From positions 59,469,060-59,533,059 of the forward strand of contig OZ020592.1 in assembly GCA_963971535.1 (NCBI GenBank): 64,000 nucleotides of DNA, read 5' to 3'. This stretch comes from Notolepis coatsorum. Its lineage: Eukaryota; Chordata; Actinopteri; Aulopiformes; Paralepididae. The notes below the pieces were generated by a model, which had not been told where the DNA came from, did not search any database, and saw nothing but the letters and a program-made list of their open reading frames with translations. Every line of letters starts with the position of its first letter. Position 1 is the first letter of the stretch. Positions 45,819 to 56,753 of the stretch are shown in pieces. The position numbers and the translations under genes are program-made.

Positions 45819-47439
45819 CAGCTGACGTGACTGAACTAAAAAGAAACAGACTAAGAAATGACGTAAACTCCATGATAAAAACGGCAAAAAAATTTCATCA
45901 ATGACAAAACTGAGGAAAACAAAAATAAACCACGTGAACTTTGGAAATTACTCAATAATCAACTAGGCTGCAGTAAAAAACTTAAAACCAGGTTCTCAAA
46001 CATAAACAAGACGGACAACACGCTCATCACAGACAAACTGGATGTAGCCAATTACTTAAACACTTTCTTCACAAACATAGCCACAACACTGGTAAACAAA
46101 CTACCCTCCCACTCAGGGCAGTATGGGGTAGAACACATAGTAGCATACTACAAGAACCTAGGCGTCCACAAAGACGATTTCAAACTGGAAATGGTAACTA
46201 CAGATGAGGTACTCAATAAACTGAGTGCCCTCCAACCGAACAAGGCCACTGGCCATGACAACAACCCCTCCAAATTCCTCAGAGACTCAGCAGCCGCCAT
46301 CACCCCAGTCATCACACACATAATAAACCTCTCCATAAAACAGGGACACGTCCCCAAGGACTTCAAAATAGCGAGTAACACCCCTGCACAAAAAGGGCAG
46401 CAAATTAGACCCAGGCAACTACCGCCCTGTTTCTATCCTTACATCCATCTCGAAAGTCATGGAAAAAATTGTATACGAACAGGTTGAAAAGTACCTCGCG
46501 GATAAAAATCTAATCTACAAATTCCAATCTGGCTTCAGAACATCCCACTCCACTGACACATGCCTTCTCTATTTGAACGACCACATCAAGCAAGAGGTGG
46601 ATGCGGGCAAATACTGCGGCATGGTCATGCTAGACCTACAAAAGGCCTTCGACACTGTCAATCACACCATTCTGATTGACAAGCTAAAAGCAATTGGTTT
46701 TGATAGTTTATCAGTGAGCTGGATACAATCCTACCTGGAGCGGAGAGAACAGATGGTGGAGGTAAACGGTACCCTATCCCCCCCCCTCACAGTGAACTGT
46801 GGTGTTCCACAAGGAAGCATACTAGGACCACTACTGTTCCTAATTTATGCAAATGACATGTCATCAGCTTGTGACTGCAACTTGTTCCTGTTTGCGGACG
46901 ACTCAGCCCTGCTGGTCTCTGACAAGAACAAGTTACAGGTTGAAAAAACCCTCAGCTCGGAACTAGGCAAAATCTGCATATGGCTCGCCGACAACAAACT
47001 ATCATTACACATGGGCAAAACAGAGTCCATTCTCTTCGGTTCAAATAACAAACTCAGCAAGACCGACGGCTTCTCAGTTACAGTGGGTGACAATATTGTC
47101 ACAAGGAAAGATGAAATTACCTACCTGGGTTCCATCCTAGAGGCTAATCTTTCCTGTGACAAAATGGCATCCAATGTAATAAAAAAAAGTCAACCAACAA
47201 ACTCGATTCTTGTACCGGATCTCCTCTCTGGTAAACAAGAATACCCTGAAGACTCTGGCAGGAGCACTCATTCAAGGGTACTACGACTATGCTTGCACCT
47301 CATGGTACCAAAGCACCTCAAAGGCACTAAAAACCAAATTCCAAACATCTCAAAACAAACTAGTCAGACTACTGCTTGACCTGACTCCTAGAACCCACCT
47401 CACCCCTGCACACTTTGCCAACCTAGGATGGCTTAGAGT
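45819..47439 (+). pseudogene. Jockey/CR1-like LINE, upstream part
   Basis: Starts in the endonuclease-RT linker (KRNRLRNDVNSMIKTAKK, then KPRELWKLLNNQLG after a frame change). It continues with a KATGHDNNPSKFLRD block and an FQSGFRTSHSTDTCLLYL block. Motif A is MLDLQKAFDTVNH, motif B CGVPQGSILGPLLFL and the catalytic motif LFADDSALLV (about 46900). The C-terminal half has a YLGSIL block and then shifts frame near 47200. Three or more frameshifts make it inactive. It is interrupted at 47440 by a hAT and resumes at 48899. I assign it to the jockey/CR1 superfamily by RT motifs; the exact clade is uncertain. Confidence 0.85.
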
Positions 47440-47744
47440 CAGGGAGCGAAATTAACTTTTTGACTCACCGGCCAGTGGCGGGTAGATGGGAAGAGTCTAC
47501 CCGCCAAGCATATTTCTTACCTGCCAATATATATTTTATATATACAATTTTTTTTTAAATAAAATATATATTATATAATCATACTTGTAGTTGTATTATC
47601 TGCGAGACATAAGTCAAAATGCTTGCTATCTGCAAACAGCTCCACTGTCTGTTTTGGCTGTGTTGCTCTTCTAGAAAAATAATCCTTTCAGGGTTGCCTA
47701 TTGAAATACTGTACACTTTCCTACTGTACACTTTCCTGATTAAT

Positions 47745-47888
47745 TGAAATGGGGGACCCTGATGTAAACAAGACGAAAGTCTTTCTCTGGTCTGCATCCC
47801 CTTAACAATTGTGTGTATTGAGCTGTACTGTATTGTACCCATTCTGCAATCTGTTAATAAAGTTTTCAATCAATCAATCAATCAATCA
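47745..47888 (+). mobile_element. LINE/SINE 3' end with (TCAA)n tail, copy A
   Basis: GGGGGACCCTGATGTAAACA ... TCTGCATCCCCTTAACAATT ... AATAAAG, then TCAA units. A near copy begins about 200 bases later. Confidence 0.8.
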
Positions 47889-47957
47889 CACCTCCAGTAC
47901 AGAAACATTGTTTGAGTTTGCGTGTCAGGTAGACCATTGACCACTATATGAATTGAA

Positions 47958-48093
47958 AATGGGGGACCCTGATGGAAACAAGACAAACGTCTTTCTCAGG
48001 TCTGCATCCCCTTAACAATTGTATGTATTGAGCCGTACTGTATTGTACCCATTCTGCAATCTGTTAAATAAAGTTTTCATTCATTCATTCATG
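47958..48093 (+). mobile_element. LINE/SINE 3' end with (TTCA)n tail, copy B
   Basis: Same sequence as copy A with about ten changes, ending in TTCA units. The two arrived in tandem orientation inside the hAT, perhaps by duplication. Confidence 0.8.
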
Positions 48094-48890
48094 ATTGACA
48101 GTCGAGTCTGCCAATTACATCACATCGCTTGCACTCCGGTGCTGCAGCTGGACCCATTGCCCACCTCTGCTGTTGATAACGCTAGCCAAGTTATTATACA
48201 CACAGATACACAGTGGGCCAGTGACTTTGGTGTAGGGGTGTAACAATGCATCGATCCTAAGGGGGAAATTCAACTGCATCGATTTGAAAATGTTAGAATA
48301 GATTATCGCAATTTTAATGTGTACACGTTATGTTATTGGCATGTCCGTTACAGCCAACACACCGACATACGCTACTGCATCAACGTTATGATTAACAAAG
48401 CAAGGCATTCGTTTTGTTGCATTAACGTTATATTACTATTGCTATCGATAAATCTAGGTGTTCTAAAATCTATTGCTATTGGTAAGAGAGACTATAATAA
48501 ATTGGTGTCTCGGAAAACAAGAGCCCTGATCGCGGAGTTTCAGGAAGTAAACAAGAAAAATGAGAGCTTCCGATTGGTCATTTGCTTTATTTCCCATGAA
48601 ACCAGTCACTTCACTCTACTGTGATTGGACCGTTGGCTTGAGTGCAATGTGGGACTTGTAGTTTTTTAACGATCTCGCAGCGGAGGAAAAAAAAGACGAG
48701 AGAGGCTATAATCTGTATTCGCACAGCGTGCGCGTAATTGATTTTTACCGTTCGCATACAAATATTTTTAGGGGCCTGCTTATGAACTACACGTCTACAC
48801 GCCACACGGCGGGCAGCCCTCTAAGTGTCATGCGCCAAAGGTAAAAACAGACCGCCCCTGGCGGGCGGCGGGCTTTAGTTTCGGTCCCTG

Positions 48891-49204
48891 CTTAGAGTAG
48901 AAGACAGAGTACAGCAACTTGCAATGGGCCTGGTCTACAAGATACACTACACAACCAAGGTACCCATGTACATGTCAAAATACTTCCCAAAGGTCAGTGA
49001 ATACCACGATTTTGAATGTGGGTAGGGATTCACATCTTTTTACAGCTGTGGGTAGGGCGTTCCACATTGTTGTGGCATAATTGCTAAATGTGTTTAGTCC
49101 CTTGTTTGTGCCGAATCTGGGTTGCAAATGATTTGTGGAACTCCCTCTGGTGTTGTGGGCGTGGTATTCACTGACCTTTGGGAAGTATTTCGATATGTAC
49201 ATAG
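48891..49204 (+). pseudogene. Jockey/CR1-like LINE, 3' part with inverted terminal segment
   Basis: The plus strand resumes with RVEDRVQQLAMGLVYKIHY and continues to YMSKYFPKVSEYH at about 49008. From there the remainder of the protein lies on the opposite strand. Read from 49202 down to 49008 it gives ISKYFPKVSEYH again, then the NTRGSSTNHLQPRFGTNKG block and a TFSNYATTMWNALP block. The two YFPKVSEYH copies form inverted repeats of about 40 bases. The 3' end has therefore been inverted or copied in reverse. Confidence 0.75.
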
Positions 49205-49633
49205 CTAGCTATGACACTCATGCAGACAGTGCTGCTGAGTCTGTTAAGAGTATTGTAAACAATGACTCAAATACTCTTGAATGAGTATTATGAGTTATAT
49301 ATAAACAATGGAATCAGAGCGCACTCTGCTGGACAAACTGTGATGACAGATATGTCTGTGATAGGCCAATATCGGCCCATTAAATCGTCCGACCGATTCT
49401 ATTGGCAACATCCCCAGGAAAGTGATGTGCAGCTTCTGAATGAGCCATTCGTTCTGAACCCATCTTTTTAGTGAACTGAGAGGAATGACTTGTTCCGTAA
49501 AAGAAGTGATATAAAATGCATCACAACCTGTGCGTGGAAATGTTGCCACAGACGCCAGATTTATACTAGGGATGTGCATGACTGACCAAAATCATTTTTG
49601 AATAGTCTACTGTTCTTAAGGCAGAATATTCAA

Positions 49634-49659
49634 CCCCCCCCCCCCCCCCCCCCCCCCCC
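49634..49659. repeat. Poly-C run
   Basis: About 26 consecutive C followed by a short CA run and A-run. Confidence 0.9.
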
Positions 49660-50394
49660 ACACACACAAAAAAAACGAAATTGTTCAGTTTAAATTCTGT
49701 TAAGATTTTCAGTTTCAGTTAAATTCAGTTATTCTTTTTAATAGAATGGATCATTAAAATCAAAGGGTATTGCACATAAATAGGCACTTCAGATAATCCT
49801 TCAGAACGTTGATCGGCTCAGCGGACCGACAATAAATCAAAATGACACCATTCACCATCGTAGCCTATAATAACAGCATTGCATTGGCCGGTTTTAATAA
49901 ACAAACAGAAACAGTAGCATGTGCATTGTGCATCTTTTAGATCAATTAGGCTATGAAAATTAGGCTACCTCTAAATATAAAAATGTATAAATAAGAATGG
50001 CTTGCTTCACTTAAAAATAAATAAATTAAATTATATTTGTTTTAATGTGGAGACTGGCACGACTATTCCCTAATTTATACAAAATACAGAGATATTTACC
50101 TGATAGTGATAGAGGCTTAATCAGCATTGTGTGAACTTGTTTGGCAAGGGCTTGAACGTAATGGACATTCATTTACGTATTATGTAAAAGTTCCACATTA
50201 TAGGTTTAAGCAATAATAGAGGGAGTTAGATATTGGCACTGTTGACCTGCAGCCTGTATATGAATGATGAACGATGTCATGTGTTATTGCTATTATACAG
50301 CAGTTTTAACCAAAGACAAGGGCTCTAACTGTGGTATAACTGAACCCTGAGATGAAAAACCATATAAGTCTGTTTTGAGGATTTTCCGAGAGCC

Positions 50395-50560
50395 CATGTA
50401 TTTTTTATTTGATTTGATTTTTATTTGTCTCGAACATAGAAACATAAAAACAAGTTTAAAAAACAAAAGGGTAAATAGTCAAAGACTATTTCCATATAAG
50501 TGTTCGACAAGGAACAGGGTAAGTAAAAAAAAATGTATCAAGCCCTGCCCCTTCCTTAGA
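50395..50560 (-). mobile_element. Probable LINE 3' tail
   Basis: On the minus strand it reads GGGGCAGGGCTTGATACA ... TGTTCGAGACAAATAAAAATC-type sequence, ending AAATCAAATCAAATAAA. This is a common teleost LINE tail. No coding part. Confidence 0.4.
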
Positions 50561-51611
50561 ATATTTTACATTATAATTTAATACAAATAAAAATAATATA
50601 ACAAATAATGAAATTTGTTATAAAAAAGAAACTTAAATAAAAACTTAAATAAAAGTACAGTTTTTTATATATCCAATTATCTAAATGAAACAAAATATTT
50701 GCAGTTGTAAAATCAATCAACATCACTTGGGAGTGTGAATGTTACAGCCTATACAGCATCAGTAATGCCATCAAACAGCGACTTCTAGGCAAAAGAACAC
50801 AGCTTCATTTTCAATTATCTTACTTCACTGGGCAATATTTCTAGTATTCAAGAAAATCTACTAATTTTGTGATAATGTAACTTGTTTCAAGATGTCTATA
50901 TATATTTACGCAAGTCATGCTAGCAACACGGACTACGGCTTCCTCTTTTAAGTTGAAACCTGTGCTACAGGCGTGTGTCCTGAACTGGCCGGCACGAGAT
51001 GGTGGAGCTGAACCAAACCCCACTCTCCTTCTCTACAGTATGTGTGACGAGCCCAGCTGGGACCGGGCATTGGCACTACCAGAGATATAAATACAACTAG
51101 GAACTATTTTAAAGTGGCTCAAATATCCATCACTCACAGAGCCTGCTCCAAGATATAAACAACTAAATAACTATTTATACATGGAGACCTCACTTATTTG
51201 GAAAGTAGAGCAGACGGAAACACACAAACCAAAAGTCGTTTAGAGTTACATTTTGGCCCAAGGGATGGAACAGTGTCCTAAAGAGACAGTCCCCCCATCA
51301 TCTTATGTCCACTGGTGGGAAGTGGAGAGACAGCCAATTACGGTAGGACTTCATGTGGACCGGCCCCAAATATCCACATAATCAAATGCAGGGTAGATAA
51401 ACAGGTGTAGTATTAATTTACCCTAAGAGTCAATATACTGGTAGTCGCTGAACAATTTGATATGCCAGATGCTGACTAGTAGTGATGACATCACTGGTGG
51501 CCATTCAAACTCATTCAGTTCAGTTTTTTATTTTGCACAATTTAAAAATACACAAAAATTACAAAGAAAATAACAAATAATGGTCCTCATTCTTTAACAT
51601 CTTCATAAGTA

Positions 51612-52077
51612 GGGCGGTCAGGTGGCGTAGCGGAGATTGCGTTCGTCACCAACGCCGGAGATGCTGGGTTCGAGCCCAGCTCCCGGCATTGTCACCAGCT
51701 TGGCTGGCCGTTCACACTAATACAATTGGCAGTATTAGGGAGTGGGGAAAGCTGGCAGGTGGGTCCTGGGCGTTGGACAGTGACCCCTACAGTTCGGTCG
51801 GGGCGCCTGCTCAGTGAGGGTAGGATCTGGAGAGAGGTAGTGCGACCTTCCACACGTTACACTCTCCCAGTGAGAATCTGAGCGGCCAGGCTGGCTGCCG
51901 GCTGGCTGCACATGCGTCGGAGGAAAGCATGTGACAGTCTCCGGCCTCTCGGACCAACAGTAGGGGGGGTGCGCAACAACCAGGAAGGGGGTTGGGAATT
52001 GGCATAACGACTAACAGTGGGATGGGAGAAAAATCGGTAAAAGGAGGGGGAAAAAGATAATAATAAAAATAAAATAA
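51612..52077 (+). mobile_element. tRNA-derived SINE, full length
   Basis: Identical 16-base flanks (AACATCTTCATAAGTA at 51596-51611 and 52078-52093) define a 466-bp insertion. The head has an A-box-like GTCAGGTGGCGTAGCGG and a B box GGTTCGAGCCC at 51667-51677. A long GC-rich body follows, then a GATAATAATAAAAATAAAAT tail. The perfect target duplication indicates a recent insertion. Confidence 0.9.
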
Positions 52078-52247
52078 AACATCTTCATAAGTACCTTTGT
52101 AAATATATTTTTACGAAGAAAAAAGTTTGTACTAACGAATTTACAAAAATCCCCCTCCGGATTCCTGAACAAGTGAAGCGGTCTCTGTAAGTCGCCAAAA
52201 TCAACTCAGCTGGGTTCCAATGAATGAAAAACATCACTCATTCTTAA

Positions 52248-52674
52248 AAGGGAACTATCTTATAAATGGCCTTTTTGAGTGTTTAGCATTGTTTCCTAGC
52301 TATGTGAACTTATATTAATATGATCTATGTCTCTAATTCTCATATTGGCGCATTCTTCCAATTCTCCTCTCACAATATTCACCCTCACTGAACTGAGTCA
52401 TCTGAAAATGTGCTGATTTGTGATGTCAGAGAGACTCAGCTGCATGATAATGTGGCTGTGTGGCATCAGGCTCATGATGAGCTGCACACAGTGGTTGGAG
52501 CCCAGGCTCAAAACGGCTTAAGATCTTGAGGTAGAAAAATGCTGTTTTTGAGGACTTGATTAGAAATACAAAACAATGAAAAAAAAAAAAAAAAATTACA
52601 GAGGTGTTCCATAGACTCACAGGAATTGTGTAAAAGTGCCCAAATAGTGAAAGAAATAGTAAAATAGTTCCCCT
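52248..52674. mobile_element. TTAA-flanked MITE
   Basis: TTAA occurs at 52244-52247 and 52675-52678. The inner ends are AAGGGAACTAT and ATAGTTCCCCT, near-complements. This fits piggyBac or Kolobok non-autonomous elements. An A-run (about 52579-52595) lies inside. Confidence 0.7.
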
Positions 52675-52795
52675 TTAAACTGGAAGCATGTTCTCGTACA
52701 CCTGAATTTGCATACATACCGTGTGCAAAACAGCGAGAGGCTCGGCATTGCATCTGCTCCGTGCTGACCCCCGTATTCAACAGGTAGCGCGGATT

Positions 52796-53252
52796 TAGGG
52801 CTGCACGATTAATCGATTTTAAATCGAAATCGCGATTTGGAATGATGCAATTATCAAATTGCAAAAAAAAGAAATAATCGAAAAAAAAATGTAATACTTT
52901 TTTTTAAATTTATTTAACCAGGAAGTCCCATTGAGATACAAGATCGGTTTGGGAGAGGGAGGTAAGGGGTTTTAGATTGTGTGTTGTGAAGTTTAGCCTT
53001 CAGAGAGGGAGAGTAAAGTACAGAAAAAAAGGTACCGTTGGGTACCGGTATCGATTCCCAGGTAAAAATAAAGATTTTCAGGCTCAGTGTCCTGAAAAGA
53101 CCCACCGCGTAGGCCAGATGCAAGCTGCATTTTACAATAAACCTCTGTGGGGCTGCTTCAAAAATATATATTATAATCGCAAATTTAATCGCAATCGCAA
53201 TATCTGTCCGAAAAATCGCAATTAGATTATTTCCCAAAATCGTGCAGCCCTA
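52796..53252. mobile_element. hAT MITE (TAGGGCTGCACGATT ends)
   Basis: The ends TAGGGCTGCACGATT and AATCGTGCAGCCCTA are exact complements. Flanks share GCGCGGA, offset by two extra bases on the left, so the 8-bp duplication is slightly damaged. ATCG-rich subterminal blocks are on both sides. The middle contains another repeat fragment (TTTATTTAACCAGGAAGTCC). Confidence 0.75.
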
Positions 53253-53369
53253 GCGCGGAAGCGATTTGTGACTGATCAAAATTAGATTAGATTCAAATGT
53301 ATTGTCATCATACAGCACAAGTACAATACAACATCCGACCAGAGTGCAAATGTAACAGTAGATATTAAG

Positions 53370-53420
53370 TAGATATTAAGCGACCTTGGGTTCTATGAAA
53401 GGCACTATATAAATTTGATC

Positions 53421-53501
<81 letters not shown>
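53370..53501 (+). repeat. LINE tail expanding into an (ATT)n microsatellite
   Basis: 'aagcgaccttgggttctatg' ... 'ggcactatataaatttgatc' is a widespread fish LINE 3' end. It runs into about 30 ATT units (53411-53501). The BEL element inserted within this repeat, and ATT units resume after it at 60331. Confidence 0.8.
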
Positions 53502-53502
<1 letters not shown>

Positions 53503-54696
53503 GTGCTGAAGGGTCTGCAATTAGGTAAAATTAGACCTAAAATAATCCCCCTTTAAGTTCACGAACCTGTTTAATATGTGGGAGTTAAGTTATTTATTTA
53601 CCACATAAAGTTACACTGTCTGCCTACTTATGGCATCTCAGGTTATATGACGGTGCTGCCATCTAGTGGGCCAGAGGTGGTAGTGTTCCCTCGTAAGTGC
53701 GTCACTTCCTCTAGGATAGGTGGTGTTGACGTTGAACTTGACCGGACATGTTAGAGAGCAGACGTGCCTCCAGCGTTGCTCTCGTAACGTTATAGTTTTG
53801 ACGGTGACCAAGTATGTAACGTTGCTTACCAAGCGGACATTATACCACCAAGAGAGAGTGAGTTTTTAGTAACCAGCTAATTCGATGTTTAGTAAACGTC
53901 TGGGATTAGCACATTACAGCGGACTATAGTATTCCCCATTTATCGTTATCAGTTAGCCGAAGCTAGCTAGCTCGGTGCTAATACCTAAAGTAGCTTCAGC
54001 TTATGCTTTGATAGCTGCTCTATACTGGACATATCAGTCGATATATAGCACAGACCAGAGGACATTTAGATAGGGTCTGTGTCGAAGGGACGCTGTAAAA
54101 GGACACAACTAGCCACTAGCAGTAGCCTGTGGTACAGAGGGGACCAGCGTGTGCCGTGCAGCACCACGGAGCGGAGCGAGACACTCGGATCCACCACAGC
54201 GGAGCATCTGGTCTGCAGGAGCAGACTGGTGGCGCCTATCGGACCGGGCAGCGTCTTCCCGCCCTCATCACCACGCAGCGGTCTACTACTCCTCGTTACA
54301 GAACCCATCCGGGTTCCTTTTCACCAACAGGATTCCTAACTCTCTCCACCTCTCATACTGCAGAGGGAATTGTTCCTCTGACACAGTGGTAACCGCGGCA
54401 ACGTTTGGCCAGAACACTTTAATAGAACTATTTGGGCGCCCATCTAAATTTAGTGATAGTATTTAATTAGGCATTGTGTAACGTGATAACAATATTTGTA
54501 TGTATCTTTTTTCCCCTTTTTTGCTTATATAAATGGCATTATGATTCAAACAGTTTCCTCGCTCTTTCTAGTTTAGGTGACTCCATTTTAAGTTATTCAC
54601 TCAGTTATGTATTTGGTACAATTAGTTTAAGAGTTAAGGCATCCTACCACACCCCCTAAGGTGAAAATTATATACAGTCCTCTAAGCTCCCGCACA
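53502..54696 (+). repeat. BEL 5' LTR
   Basis: Begins TGTGCTGAAGGG and ends CTCCCGCACA. It matches 59136-60330 at equal length with roughly ten substitutions (for example near 53528, 53843 and 54249). Confidence 0.92.
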
Positions 54697-54698
54697 AT

Positions 54699-54716
54699 TT
54701 GGTCACTTCGAGCCGG
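54699..54716 (+). other. BEL primer-binding-site position
   Basis: TGGTCACTTCGAGCCGGA begins two bases after the LTR. It occupies the place of the tRNA primer site; I cannot name the tRNA with confidence. Confidence 0.5.
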
Positions 54717-54732
54717 AGTTAAACCAGATAGG

Positions 54733-56751
54733 ATGTCACGAAAGAGCGAGGCAGGTTCAAAGGGTCCCCCCCCCCCCTTCCCTGAAGGGAAGACACGTGC
54801 TCCTAGAGAGCGTAGATTACCCTCCCGACTAGATGACTGTGTCCTGGGTACACCCAGTAGCCCTAGTTCGGAGAGCAATCAGCATGTGCTAAACACATCA
54901 GCTGACCGGACAATAGGGGACTTTACAACCCAGACGGCAGGCACACCCCAGCTAGTAGAGGGTGCTGCTGCCACACCGCAGTTAGATCAGACAGCAGGCA
55001 CACCCCAGCTAGTAGAGGGTGCTGCTGCCACACCGCAGTTAGATCAGACTCTGAGAACAGAGTCAGACCCGACTGACACCCCCCAGCGGCCTGAAGAGAG
55101 GAAGAGACACCAGGTGGCAGTCCCGTGTAGTAAAGACATAACTACCTTCTCGCCACTGAATACCGCCAACCAAGATGAGTATGAGCAAGATGAGCCTGAA
55201 GAAGAAGAGGAGAGTGACTCCGCTGAAAACGACTCGCAACCTGGAGAGGATATCAATCCCCCAGACAGAGTGGAGCCACGCGGCAGGCAGGACTTCAATC
55301 ACTTCCAACCGGGAGAGTTCTTCCTAGACACTCGCAGAACTGGTAGGCCCCCCAGCAGAGCACAAAGCAGAGGGAGCGTTACAAGCCAAACAGAATTCAT
55401 GTTCCAATGCATGCAACAACAACGCGAAGATGCGCTCGCAAGAGAGGCTCAACGATGCCAAGATGCGCTCGACAGAGAGAGAAGAGCCGCGGAAGCACTG
55501 GAGCGGGAGCGCGATAGAGCGGCAGCCCAGGCCTTGGAGTACGCCCTGCAATCGGCCTCTGCCTCCAGGCAATCATCAAGAGCATCCACTAGGAATAACT
55601 CACCCCAGCGCCGCCAGCCTGAAAGGGAGGAGCACCCGGCTACGTATCCCCGACCCCGAAGAGGGGACAAGGCAGACTCCGAAGACCTGGAAAGGCGACT
55701 GGCTCGTCTGCAGGAGGAATATACGGCACCAGGAGAGGTGCCACCCCCCTCTCAATGTGAGCGGCTACCCGCCACACACAGAGCAACCTCCAGATCCCCT
55801 CAACATTGGCCCGCAACTACACCGGCCCCTAGGTACGACCCGCTCGCACAGCGCCCACCAGGGAGCGCCATCCCATTCTTCAAAGACAATTCTAGAAGCC
55901 AGTACCATGACATGAGGATGTGTCTGGAGTTCCTCCTGGGCGCCGCCAACCACAGCGAGCAACAGAAGTTCATCGAGCTGTCTATGCACTGTAGGCTGCC
56001 TGCGGCCAAGCTCATATGCACTGCCAACGCATACTCCCCCACCCCCTATACTTCGTCTATCCAGGCCCTGGACGAGCGCTGGGGACGCCCGTGGGACCAC
56101 ATATTGGATGACATCCACGAGCTGGGAGAAATGGCAGACATAAAGGACGACCACGCCCTGGACGCATACTCCTTGAAGGTACAGGCTCTGGTTAGCCTCC
56201 TGACGTTTCAAGGAGCCGCCGGCCGCACTGAGCTCTATGCAGGCTCCAACGTAGAACGCTTCGTCAGGAAGCTTCCAAAGGAAAGGGAAGAGAGGTTCCG
56301 ACGGGAACACGAGCGTCTCCACCCTCAACAGCCACTGTCTACCCTGATGGAGCTCTCAGAGTTCCTGAAGTCGGAGATGAGGCACATCCGCCTCCCCAAG
56401 CGGGAAGAGCCGAGAGGCAATGGACGCAGTGGACGAGACAAGTCCGACCGAACGGGGCGGCCCGTTAGGGTGCTGACCACCGTACATGAAACCACATCAA
56501 AGGAGCACCAAGGGCCCCCGAAAGGCCAACGATGCTTCTCCTCCCAGAAGAAAGGAGAGAAGAAGACTCCGCCGCCATGCCAGTGCTGCACAGAGGTCCA
56601 CTGGCTAGACAACTGTCCCGTGTTCAAGGAGAAGACTACAGAGGAAAAGAAACAGTGGATAATAGAGAATAAGCGGTGCTGGAAGTGCGCCCGTGAGCAC
56701 AGAGCAAAGGACTGCACCCTCAAGGGACCCTCGCCCTGGAGACTCCGCTAG
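54733..56751 (+). CDS. BEL/Pao gag
   Basis: About 672 codons from the first ATG after the LTR (MSRKSEAGSKGPPPP). The frame is open further upstream into the LTR, but without a better ATG. The N-terminus is Pro/Ser-rich and contains a perfect 19-residue duplication (AGTPQLVEGAAATPQLDQT twice, 54941-55054). An acidic stretch and a Glu/Arg/Ala-rich coiled-coil-like region follow. The core region (about 55850-56400) contains IPFFKDNSRSQYHDMRMCLE. The C-terminus has two zinc-binding motifs, CQCCTEVHWLDNC and CWKCAREHRAKDC, typical of BEL gag. It forms the particle and binds RNA. The frame is intact and stops at TAG 56749-56751. Confidence 0.85.
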   Translation: MSRKSEAGSKGPPPPFPEGKTRAPRERRLPSRLDDCVLGTPSSPSSESNQHVLNTSADRTIGDFTTQTAGTPQLVEGAAATPQLDQTAGTPQLVEGAAATPQLDQTLRTESDPTDTPQRPEERKRHQVAVPCSKDITTFSPLNTANQDEYEQDEPEEEEESDSAENDSQPGEDINPPDRVEPRGRQDFNHFQPGEFFLDTRRTGRPPSRAQSRGSVTSQTEFMFQCMQQQREDALAREAQRCQDALDRERRAAEALERERDRAAAQALEYALQSASASRQSSRASTRNNSPQRRQPEREEHPATYPRPRRGDKADSEDLERRLARLQEEYTAPGEVPPPSQCERLPATHRATSRSPQHWPATTPAPRYDPLAQRPPGSAIPFFKDNSRSQYHDMRMCLEFLLGAANHSEQQKFIELSMHCRLPAAKLICTANAYSPTPYTSSIQALDERWGRPWDHILDDIHELGEMADIKDDHALDAYSLKVQALVSLLTFQGAAGRTELYAGSNVERFVRKLPKEREERFRREHERLHPQQPLSTLMELSEFLKSEMRHIRLPKREEPRGNGRSGRDKSDRTGRPVRVLTTVHETTSKEHQGPPKGQRCFSSQKKGEKKTPPPCQCCTEVHWLDNCPVFKEKTTEEKKQWIIENKRCWKCAREHRAKDCTLKGPSPWRLR

Positions 56752-56753
56752 GC

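Larger units (their letters stand above)
47440..48890. mobile_element. hAT element interrupting the LINE
   Basis: The left end is CAGGGAGCGAAATTAAC and the right end TAGTTTCGGTCCCTG, near-complements. Identical 8-bp flanks CTTAGAGT occur at 47432-47439 and 48891-48898. Both subterminal regions carry GGCGGG/CCGGCCAG blocks. The interior holds two LINE/SINE tails and a fragment of another hAT-type end (TAGGGGTGTAACAATGCATC near 48233). No transposase is recognised. Confidence 0.9.
49205..51595. other. Gene-free stretch with small repeat fragments
   Basis: Includes a C-run (49634-49659) followed by CA, and a possible hAT start (CTAGGGATGTGCATG near 49567) without its partner. A LINE tail lies at 50395-50560. 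No gene is supported. Confidence 0.5.

Noticed and set aside
49567..49600. Start of a hAT (CTAGGGATGTGCATG)
   Set aside because: No complementary end or target duplication could be paired with it within the next few kilobases.
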